From Caulochytrium protostelioides (taxonomy: Eukaryota; Chytridiomycota; Caulochytriomycetes; Caulochytriales; Caulochytriaceae), in the NCBI GenBank assembly GCA_003615045.1, contig ML014200.1, positions 1 to 64,000 on the forward strand: a stretch of DNA of 64,000 bases. The letters run 5' to 3'. Numbering within the stretch: the first letter of the stretch is position 1; every line of letters starts with the position of its first letter. The position numbers and the translations under genes are program-made. Of this stretch, positions 32,880-41,700 are shown in pieces. The notes below the pieces were generated by a model. The model ran no database searches. It was not told where the DNA came from and was given only the letters and a program-made list of their open reading frames with translations.

Positions 32880-32995
32880 CACCGGATGCGCCTACCTTAA
32901 GGGCTGCAACCTGTCGTGCCTGGGGATGCGGCACAGCGCCGCGGGCCTCATGGACGAGACCAGACAACGATGTTCCAGGCAGCAGTGAGGTCCGG
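32880..32995 (-). mobile_element. Fanzor-like 3'-end relic, copy C (fragment)
   Basis: About 115 bases on the minus strand match the coding end of the family: the RRCLA-like block, then the RPAALCRIPR and RLQPL segments that follow RuvC-III in copies A, D and E. The aspartate motif itself is eroded here, and the terminal hairpin is weak or lost. It is the most decayed copy. Confidence 0.5.
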
Positions 32996-33223
32996 TGTAC
33001 TAATACGCCGTGGCAGGAATCAGTACCTACCGACAGAAGACGCGTTGAAAAGATACCGAACCGCACTCCGTGAGCTTGTGGTGGTCTATGTTAACAACCA
33101 GTACATGGTCACACCCCAACTCTCGGGCGGATCATAAAATTTCTTGCGCGCCCACGAGTGAAGCACTACGAGTGGAGCACTATGAGGCTATTCGGTGATT
33201 TTAGATATCTTGATCTGAGCTCA

Positions 33224-34075
33224 TCGGGAATGCAGGAACCGGTACAGAGCGTGGCATGTTGCAGCCGTCATGAAAGAGATGTTCGATGTGGAATTGCATT
33301 TTTTGCCAGCATTGTCCAAGTAATGCTTTAGCCGATCTACGGGACTCCAGTCATTGCGGCCACCGACGATCAACTTCCCGGTCTTCTCGCTCTTTTTGAA
33401 GCAACTGCCATGTCTTCTCCCGAGGAGTCGACGAATGCGTCTGGATTCAATCGGATGAAAACCGTCGGGCGGCGGCCCGTGTCTTCCATCAGCAGCAGCA
33501 TCCGCTTGTTCTGGCAACTGCAATACGCGAGGGTGTCGTGGCCTTCCTCCTCCACCTCGCCGTAGACGACATGTGTCCAAGCATCGACGAATGTGTCGAG
33601 GCGCCTCGCTGAGCAACCCCCGCCAATTCTTCAATCGCGGGATGTCTCCAGATGCTTCTGAACACGCTTCTTTTCCACTGCGATTCGAACCGAGCGTTTC
33701 TTGGCAAGATCGGTCCGCGATAGAGGATCACCTGGGAAAAGATGCGCAAAACATTTCTTGCAGTAGCCGCGGAGGGACTTTGTTCTGATGAATGAGCTGC
33801 ACGAGGATGAGAGGCAGCGAGGGGTAACGATGTCTACCGCTGCCGCTGGCCTGTCGGGACACTCCGCACACCAACCTGGGCGCGTCTCGGTGGGCAACCC
33901 GAACATGGGTCGCTTCTTTGCTGCACAGGGGCACTTGCGGTGAACGGTGTCCTCTGCCTTTGCTGGCCTGTCGGGACACTCCGCGCACCACGTGGGCTGC
34001 GTATCGGCGGGCAACCCGAAGTTGGGTCACTTTTTCAGCGGACAGGGGGCACTTGCTAGGCATTTGTCAATCCTC
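33224..34075 (-). pseudogene. Fossil of a giant-virus-type EsV-1-7-like/nuclease gene
   Basis: The minus strand encodes two or more Cys-rich repeats of the EsV-1-7 kind (FGLP, then WCAECPDRPA, spaced about 40 residues). A segment SLRGYCKKCFAHLFPGDPLS and a C-terminal nuclease-like module follow, with GGCSARRLDTFVD, TVFIRLNPDAFVDSSG and an ending near 33224. The repeat-plus-nuclease layout is familiar from large DNA viruses and from genomes that have taken up their genes. It is broken in a few places and so looks like a moderately old insertion. It lies between Fanzor-like copies C and D, all on the same strand. I infer the family from memory of motif layout; a profile search would confirm it. 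Confidence 0.55.
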
Positions 34076-34314
34076 TCAATCCTGAGGACTGACAGGCTCT
34101 TGTTGCCCTTCCCTGGCTGCCCGCCGGCTTTGATGTGATGAGGGACCTCGACCAGACGCAGGGCCAGATCGGCCCTGATCGGCCTCTCCTGCGCTACTCG
34201 CCGGGCTGTCCGGCGACAGTTGTGTCGCACTCGCCCCCGCTCATCGTCATGATCGTCACTATTTTTTTTAAACAAGCTTCTCGTTAGGCCCACCCGGACC
34301 TCACACCATGCCCG

Positions 34315-34615
34315 CCGTGGTACCCCTAGGGGTACCCCCACCGAGGCAGTATGCATTTTGGATCCATGTTGGATGAGCTTGCCGATCGTGGGCTGCAGCA
34401 TGGCTTGCCCGGGAATGCGGCACAACGCCTCCGGTCTGGCGGGTATGGCCAGACAGCGTCGGATGGTCAACGCGGCACTGAAATGCCGCCCAGACCGCGG
34501 TTCACCAACTTGCTGTGGGTGGCTTCCTACCACAGCACCGACCTCGAACGTCGATTTTCTGGCGCCGGAGTTGACCGGGTTTTAGGACCATATCAACGGC
34601 CTGCTTCATCATGGA
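34315..34615 (-). mobile_element. Fanzor-like 3'-end relic, copy D
   Basis: The best-preserved short copy. In sense order it has the shared segment coding LKPGQ, a block matching SKLVNRG, then AALTIRRCLAIPARPEALC and PTIGKLIQH. The tail ctgcctcggtggggg follows, then the palindrome at 34319-34336. About 300 bases are recognisable and the 5' part is missing. The similarity to copy A continues past the coding end into the flank, so the flank belongs to the element. Confidence 0.7.
34319..34336. repeat. Perfect 18-base palindrome at the 3' end of copy D
   Basis: GGTACCCCTAGGGGTACC equals its own reverse complement. Degenerate forms lie at the same position in copies A, B, E and F, as expected for an element end or an RNA stem. 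Confidence 0.85.
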
Positions 34616-35243
34616 AGCTCGGAGTTTTTTCTTTTTTTTACTTTTGTTTTCGTCAGAATCGCCGGCTGAAATCTTTGCCTATTGACCACCGTCACTACGA
34701 AACTCCGCCTCTCGTCTTGCTTATTTCTTTCGTCTTTTCCGCACCAGTTACGTGCTATCACTCGGGGGAAACTCCGCTTGCAGTGGCAGTGAGGCAGGAG
34801 TGGTAGGAGTTGGAATGGGACCAAGTCAGAACCAAGTGTCACTAGGCGTGCTGGAAACAGTGGTGGGCCGTGCCGCACGCTTTAACCCAGAGGTGTAACC
34901 CTTGCACGACACGGCTGACCGTCGCGTCGAAATCAATCAATTTTTCAATTCAATCAATCAATCAATCATTCCGCAAGTTGCCTAATTCATAGGTAACCGT
35001 CAGGGGTCAATTTCCTCCATAGACAGTGTATTCTTGTAAGACAGTAAACTTACGTGAGCTACGTCTGGGTGAGTATTGAAATGCGTTGATTCCATGGTCT
35101 CTTTTTCACTGTCTCTCCCCTCATTCCTTCCTCTCCCTCTCTCACACTCTCTCGCGCTCTCTCTTTCGGAACTTCCGCGACCCCGCTTGATCAACGAACG
35201 TCACGCTCAGTTGCTCGGCCGCCAACCTCGTGACCTCCCCACG
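34616..35243. promoter_or_regulatory. Upstream region of the 35244 secreted gene, with a CT-rich tract
   Basis: An AT-richer gap than most in the window, with AATCAATC repeats around 34936-34968. A pyrimidine-rich tract at about 35098-35168 (repeated CTCT) lies 75 bases before the ATG; such tracts are common in fungal promoters. I see no gene in it. Confidence 0.4.
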
Positions 35244-36482
35244 ATGTTGCTGTTTAGCGTTCGCTTCAGCGGGCTGCTGCTGACCCTGCTCGTCTCGGTC
35301 GCTTGCCACATCGCTGGGCACCCTATGGATCTCCTCCCGCCCATGGTCAGGAAGGTTTCGAATCCAAAAATTGCACCGCTGACTTCGCCCATCGCCTCGG
35401 TCCCGGACCAGCCGTTTGGCAGGCCCCCGATTTATCCCGGGGATGACCAGCCCTGGTCGCTGCCCCCGCCCCCGTCGCCCCGAAGCTCCGTGGATCTGGG
35501 CGATGCTGGATCAATTCTCCCAAGCCAGCTTCACAAATTCATTCAAAGCAAGATGCTCAACTCAGAGAAGGTCCGTAAGCGGTGTGTGAAGGCTTTCGGT
35601 CCCGGACTGCTCGAACCCCCCAAGTTGGACGTCATTCACCTCTCGAAAGCGATGGAAGACGCAGCGTCAACCCCTAGTAATTGGCCCAAGCTCTCTGTCT
35701 TCCGTGACTACGTCGCGTCCCTCGGTTCCGTAGACTCGCCTCACAAGATCGCTGTTAGCCACGTGCTTCATCTGGCCATCGTTCGAGATTATTTGATCAG
35801 CGAAATGGACAAAACCTGGATTGCTCGCTCCCTCTTGGAATGGAAAAATCTCTTTGTTGAATTGAATGACGATCGGCCGTTTCGTACAGAGCTGGAGACA
35901 GCCATGTCCTTCTTGTCAAATCTGCAGTCAGTGGACGTCCGCTTTCCCCTTCTCTTCTTGAGCAAGGTGAGGGCTCCTGAGTCACAGCCGATCGAATTTA
36001 CCACAACTGACACCGATCCGATTTCTCCTGGAGCTTTAATGGCTGACGATGCGACAGCTGCCGCATCATGGCTTCGATACTTTCAAGCGCAAGCAAGCTC
36101 TGGGCTCAAGGCTCAAGCTATCGACGCATTTCACAATGAAATCATTCGTGTTTCTAAGCAGTTCAAGCCGGAATCGTTGGGCTGGCATTCCACGACCGTG
36201 CGCACGCTTGAATGGCTCCAATTTGCTGATCTCTTTTCCGGGTCCATCTCGGCAGCAAGGCTACGCTGGCCCCACGGGCACCGCAAGGACAGGGTGGCTT
36301 GGTCGGCTGATACTCAAATCGTGGGCGATTTTGGAATCAAAACTATTGCCGTCCTCCGCAACAATTTCATGCTCGCGCCTCCTCATCCGAATCCCAGTAA
36401 TTCTTTCATTCTTCGAGTGCCGAACAACGAGCTCGACGAGTACAACAAAATGCGGCTGAAAATTGCTTTCGTAACTTCGTAA
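35244..36482 (+). CDS. Secreted protein of unknown function, 412 residues
   Basis: The chosen ATG at 35244 gives a signal peptide (MLLFSVRFSGLLLTLLVSVA, then CHIAGHP). An upstream in-frame start at 35076 would add a Leu/Ser-rich stretch encoded by the CT tract and is less likely. After a Pro-rich linker (about 30-85) the protein is mostly helical and globular-looking. Segments include LHKFIQSKMLNSEKVRKRCV, WIARSLLEWKNLFVELN and WLRYFQAQASSG. No membrane segment or cysteine motif follows. I do not recognise the family. Base composition is noticeably less GC-rich than in its neighbours, which fits a recently acquired or fast-evolving gene. It sits between two transposon relics. A role outside the cell, for example against a host or prey, is only an inference. 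Confidence 0.7.
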   Translation: MLLFSVRFSGLLLTLLVSVACHIAGHPMDLLPPMVRKVSNPKIAPLTSPIASVPDQPFGRPPIYPGDDQPWSLPPPPSPRSSVDLGDAGSILPSQLHKFIQSKMLNSEKVRKRCVKAFGPGLLEPPKLDVIHLSKAMEDAASTPSNWPKLSVFRDYVASLGSVDSPHKIAVSHVLHLAIVRDYLISEMDKTWIARSLLEWKNLFVELNDDRPFRTELETAMSFLSNLQSVDVRFPLLFLSKVRAPESQPIEFTTTDTDPISPGALMADDATAAASWLRYFQAQASSGLKAQAIDAFHNEIIRVSKQFKPESLGWHSTTVRTLEWLQFADLFSGSISAARLRWPHGHRKDRVAWSADTQIVGDFGIKTIAVLRNNFMLAPPHPNPSNSFILRVPNNELDEYNKMRLKIAFVTS

Positions 36483-36550
36483 CTAAGAACATAAAGCTTC
36501 TCCCGTGAGACAAACAAACGCAATGATCCCCCAGGTGACCACTGGGGATC

Positions 36551-37057
36551 ATGGCTGTCGCCATTCGCCGCGGTTATCGCCTTCATACTTCGGGCGGTCT
36601 CTGGGTTACAGCGTGTCGGGGCTGGTCCGTTGTTCGGCGGTTCGGGGCGGCGGTGCTTGTCGTCGTATTTCCATCAGGGCGAAGTGGCTTGGCAAAGAGC
36701 CGTATTCCTACTGATATGATATTGAAAGAGCAGTTGAGGTCCGCTTCTGGGGAAAGGTCTGGCTCGGCCGGCAATTTATACTTGAGCTCGGCAGAAGCGC
36801 TCGTAGTGTCTCCGAGTGCTTGGGTCCTAGCATCTCCACGGTTGGGCGGCCTCGGGGCCGCCTCAACTACTTTCAAGCCGCTTAGCCGCTTGACCGCACT
36901 GAGCGATAAGGGCTTCGGGGCCTGTTCGGCCCCTCGCCGGTCTTCCGGCGACATGCTTACTGCGCCCCTCGCCGGTCTTCGGGTGACAACGTGGTGGTCA
37001 CCGCTTTTTTCGACCTGTCCTGTGATCCACAACGAGGGGCCCAAACAGCAAGCGTAA
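36551..37057 (+). CDS. Doubtful ORF downstream of the secreted gene
   Basis: A 168-codon ATG frame with a weak hydrophobic stretch (FGAAVLVVVFPSG) and no recognisable motif. The DNA here contains many small inverted repeats (for example GGCGGCCTCGGGGCCGCC at about 36845) and a direct repeat of GCCCCTCGCCGGTCTTC near 36930 and 36964. That suggests non-coding or element-derived sequence. A minus-strand frame of similar length overlaps it. Both may be chance frames. Confidence 0.15.
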   Translation: MAVAIRRGYRLHTSGGLWVTACRGWSVVRRFGAAVLVVVFPSGRSGLAKSRIPTDMILKEQLRSASGERSGSAGNLYLSSAEALVVSPSAWVLASPRLGGLGAASTTFKPLSRLTALSDKGFGACSAPRRSSGDMLTAPLAGLRVTTWWSPLFSTCPVIHNEGPKQQA

Positions 37058-37059
37058 CA

Positions 37060-38270
37060 TCGGCCTATTGCGGTGGGCGTGGGTGCCTTGGAGGCCGTGG
37101 CCGCCACGAGGCCAAATCAACATCTTTATGGCCATGGTGGGGCCCAAAGGCCAGGTCGTCAGCTGGAAGTTGAGTCGAAGGCAATATTACGTGGAAGCCG
37201 GCATGAAAGCCACCCAAAGAGCAGCCAGAGACGTGGCAGCGCCATTTGAAAGAGCCGCTGCTGCGGCTGTCGGGGGTGAGCTCCAAGGGCACAGCGCTCG
37301 ACGCGCACCACCGCTTCCTGGAGGTGTGGCTCGCTACGTACGAACCCCTGTGGGCCGAGTTCATGAAGCCGCGGTGGGCGCGCCAGCGCCTGGGGCTATA
37401 TAGCGGCAAGCTGCGCTTGTTTGCCAAGTTCATGAACCACGCCGCCAAGGAGGCGGCCACGGAGATGGCGCCCGTCGAGCTGAAGTAGTGGTCGCCTAAG
37501 GCGCGGCCAAGTTGGCCCCGAGCGGCTAGGGCAGGATCGCCGTCCCCACAGCTCACGCGTACCAGGCGTACGCCCAGCGCTTCCGAACCATCGTGGTCGA
37601 CGAGTTCCAGACGACCCAGATGCAAGCAGAGACGAATGACATCCTGACCAAGGTGAAGACCGGGGACCCAAAGGTGTCGATCGTTCCCGCGTCCCGGGCG
37701 GGCGCCCCCCGACCAAACCGACCCGGGCCAATCCGCCCCGCAGGACTCGCGCGGGTGCTTCCACGGCCGAGCCGACGCCGGCCACCCCGGTCTGCGAGAC
37801 CCCGGTGGATGCCCAGACGAGAATGGTCCTGAAATCCGGTCAACGCCGGCGCAGGTGGACCATGGGCCGGTGTTTTCTATGGTGCGATCCCACCCACAGC
37901 ACGTTTGTGAACCACGACCTGTGAACCGCCATCTCAATGCCGCGGTGAACATCCGACGCTGCCAAACCGGGTCCGCAGGACCCGAGTTTATACTCAGACG
38001 CATGTGGTCCTGAAAACCGGTCAACACTGGTGCCAGATGATCGAGGTTTGCTGTGGTGTGAAGTCACTCACAGCAAGTTCGTGAACCGCGACCTGAATGC
38101 TGCGTTGAACATCCGACGCTGTCTGGCCTTACCCAAAGGACCGATAGCGCTGTACCGCAACCCCGAGCAAACCAGGTTACGGCCCGTGGTCGGCAAAGTC
38201 ATTCCCCACTGAACCGAATGCGCGTCTGCTTCGGGGGAGACCCCTAAGGGGAACCACTAAAGATTGGTGT
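37060..38270 (+). mobile_element. Long Fanzor-like relic, copy E
   Basis: The plus strand carries, in order and over about 1.2 kb, the pieces of a Fanzor1-type nuclease core. The order is: a segment with AMVGPKGQVVSWKLSRRQYY; HRFLEVWLATYEPLW; VVDEFQTTQMQAET (the TT of the family's TT-x-x motif); then GLLWCEVTHSKFVNRDLNAA, where the final RD-x-NAA is the RuvC-III signature. Decay has split the reading frame, so it is inactive. The expected first CxxC of the zinc finger after TT is absent, as in copy F. The end is present twice: a partial copy of the coding end at about 37840-37960, then a full one at 38000-38212. The tail and hairpin at 38233-38255 follow. In TnpB relatives such proteins are RNA-guided DNA nucleases. 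Confidence 0.75.
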
Positions 38271-38299
38271 GCGCATTGGGTCAGTATATGAACGACCGC

Positions 38300-38340
38300 A
38301 TTAAACTCAACTTGGGGGACCCCCTGGGGGCACCAAGGGG
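38300..38340 (+). mobile_element. Extra Fanzor-like tail and hairpin
   Basis: About 45 bases past the copy E hairpin, a second tail occurs (cttgggggaccccctggggg). It has the same G/C stem form, preceded by gaccgcattaaactcaa, which resembles the aatgcg block ahead of the other hairpins. It suggests nested or tandem insertion of the element end. Confidence 0.45.
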
Positions 38341-38735
38341 GGAATTGCGCACGTGCCAGGTTGTCTCACCTGTTTATTCCTAACTCCGCTGCGACCACCC
38401 ACACCCTCCACGCCACAATGGCGACCACGTTGTGCATATCTTGACTTGATTCACATGATCCCGGGACGGTTCGCTCGCCTCTGGCGCAGCTCCCGTCGTG
38501 CGTAACGTGATTGTGCTCACTCGCGCGTCTCCAGCGATGAAGGGCAACATGTCGACAGCCCCACGCTCTTGAGACCCCATACTGTAACTCCGATACCCTG
38601 TGCAGTGCTAATTGCCTGGGCGCCGCGGCTCTTCGCTGTCCGGAGCTCCCCTCCCCCTCCCACTGCTGACGTTTGCGGCCCTCGTGCCGAGCCCCGTGTC
38701 TTCCCGGGTCCTGCCGTGCGGCATCTACTGCCATC
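38341..38735. promoter_or_regulatory. Upstream region of SEN1
   Basis: A 395-base gap between the relic and SEN1 that should hold the SEN1 promoter. No TATA box or coding frame is evident. Confidence 0.4.
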
Positions 38736-41700
38736 ATGGTGCTGGTCGGCCATGGTGACACGGAGCTGTTCCGCCACCAGCGGCAGGAGCACAAATCGTT
38801 CCTGCTGGATGTGAAACAGCGCACGAGCAATGGAACTTGCGCATGGCACGACTGCGGCATCGACACGGTCAAGCTGTTTAAGCTGCTGCCAGCGCTTGTT
38901 GGCGAGGAAGCGAACCCGAGCGCCCTCATCCACCGGTTCGCCGACGGATTTAGCAAGTGTCTGGAGTGCGTGGCCGCCTTCTATGCGCTGCTAGATGATA
39001 AGAGCATGCCGCATACGCTCATTTCGCAAGTCCAGGGCTGGCGCCGCGCGTATCTCGTGGCGAGTATGGCGGCGATTCTGGCCCAGATCGACGAGGCCAC
39101 CACACTGTGGGAAGAAATGCCCGAAAACGAACGCCCGCCCAAGGCCAAAGCCCTCAAGGCATACTGTCGCGCGTCGCTCGTGCTTCTCTTCGAGGTGCTC
39201 ACCTTTCCTGTGCTCCTGCTTTCGTCGATGGAGACGATGCTGGATCCGTTCGTGAGGCTACTGCGCGTCGTGAGTTTGAACAGCAAGATCAAGCTGCAGA
39301 ACAGTCCTAGTGCTGGCATTCTGCTGCTTGCCGTCCACGAGGACCCCGTCATCCGCACATGGTGTCTCGATCAAATCATGGGCTGCGCGTCGCCCTATAC
39401 GGTGGACGAGTATGTCCGCTGCGAGCTCGTGTTCGACATTCTTTATCGCGCCCTCAACGGTGTTCGCAGTCCGTGGATGACCCCGGTTGATGCCGACTAC
39501 TGGCATCTTTTTCTCGCAGTCTGGCCCCTGTTTGACAAGACCATTGCGATACGCTTTGTTGAGCTCCACAATTGGTCCTCGCTGCTGCTGACCTTCTGCA
39601 TGGCTGCGTCTGCCACGGCCGAATCGCCCGGCGCAATGGCCGTTGAGCGCGCGACCAAGTCACGGGTCCCACCGCGCTTGCTACCCCTGACACTGTTCAC
39701 CAAGGCGACGCTCCTCTCTCCGACGACGTTCTGGTCACACTGTACCTTCGCGCCGGACGTCTGGAGCGCCATCATGACCCATCTGTTCTCGCGCGAGATC
39801 TGCGCTGCAGTCTCCATCGACCACGACAACGCAGTGCTCACCGGAAAGCCGCAGGATAGCGTGCTGATCGGGTCAGTGGCGGCCCTCGTCGCGATGGTCC
39901 AGTCGGCCCCGCCTGCCTTCGATGCGCTGTGGTCGCTACCGATCTGGGATGCACTGTTCAATCACTGGATTTTCCGCAACGCTGACGTTGCCGCCGCCAT
40001 CACGCCGCTAATCCTCCAAGCCGTCGATCAATACGTGCAGCTGCGGTTCGGCGCCGACGCTGCGAGTACCCACCCGGTGTTGACGGCGATGGGCCGCCGT
40101 TTGCCGGTCGGGGCCCCGTTCAACTTCCGCCTCTCGGCCCATGTGATGGCGATGCTGCTCCGGGCCGACTCGCTAGACGCCAAGACCGTGAAACTGGCGC
40201 TGCCCAAGATCACCTACCAAATCTTGCGCGCTGAGCTGTTTACGCTGCAAGACTTGTACCAGCGGCTCGTGACCGTCGATGCCGAAGAGCCCATGACCGA
40301 TGTGATTCCTGCGCTGTCGCCGCTCTGGAAAACAATCAGCGAGCGAGAAGATCCGATGGCCCATCTCGTGCTATTGTGGGCGGTCACGCAACTGCTGCCG
40401 TTCCAGAGCCCCGCGGGCATGTATACCACAGGCCACACTGAAGCGCAGGTGAACGACTTTAACCAGGTCCTCGCCCAGATCCAGGATGCGATTCTCGCGA
40501 TTTTGCGGAAAGTCGATTGTTCCGAGACGGCGGCCATGCTCGCGGACAATACGGGCGAAGTCGACCCACACGCTTTGCGCGCCACCGACATGTTCAACCA
40601 GACGGATCTGGAGCGCATGACGCCATTGTTCCTACTGACACGCCTCGGACCCAGCGTCTTTTGCTTTCTGACGATGAGCAACCCCGCCATTGAAACCGCC
40701 GTCCGCGAGATGCTAAGCACGTTTTATGACGGGGAAAACATCTTTGAACGTTCGATCTTGTCGCCGCACCCGCTGGCCTGCTTGAAGGCCAAAGATGTAC
40801 TGGCGAAGGCCCAGAACATGATGCGGCTGTATGCGGATCTACTCCAGGCCAGCCGCAACATTATTCCGATCGCGCCGGGTCTGCTGCGATTCATGGAAGA
40901 AGTCTGGGCCTACCATCTCAAGATCAAGGCGATGCTAGCCAAATCCAGCGAAGACGCATCGGTGCCCGCGCCGCGGCCCTCCTACTTTCTGCACGAGTAT
41001 TTCGAGTGCTGGATCATTCATGTCTGTCATCAACTGCTGCGCTGCATTGCCGCATGGTACCGCTTCCACAACAAGGACTTTATTGTTGACGTAGCCAAAA
41101 CGACGCTCATGATTGCGCAGCGTGTCGTGGAGAACACGGACATGGCCCACCTGGCGAGTGCGCTCCAGGGGCATGATGTCGTCGACTTTACAAAACGCTG
41201 CCTACGATGGTGCGAGACCCTCGACGACGCGATCAGCGACCTCGCCTTCGTCGTGACCGAACGGGTCGTCGATTCGATTCTTAACTATGAGATGTACGCC
41301 AACGACATCAGGACGATTCTCATGCCGATGGTCCTCAAGATGGCCGCGCGCGAGAACGGTCGGCATACGCAGCGCTTCACGGCGCTGCACGACATGCTGG
41401 CTTCCCGAGTCGACGAGGCCGAGCGCCTCCTTGCGGAGCAGATGGAGGCCGCCGTCGAGGACGTTGAGGCCGAGAAGGCCGCGACGGCCGCCGCGGTTGC
41501 AGCCCGCACCGCGGCCGCTCACGACGCGGTCCGCGGGGGGGTTCCTGCCGTGCCTGGATCCCGTCAAGGCAAGTCGGCGTTCACATCAGCAACGGTCAAT
41601 ATCTGGGACCAGTATGAAATCGAGAATCCGCTGCCGAGTGCCGCCGCGCGCGCCCGCATCGATGGCCGTCTCACGAAGGAGCAGCTTGCGGCGCGCAAGG

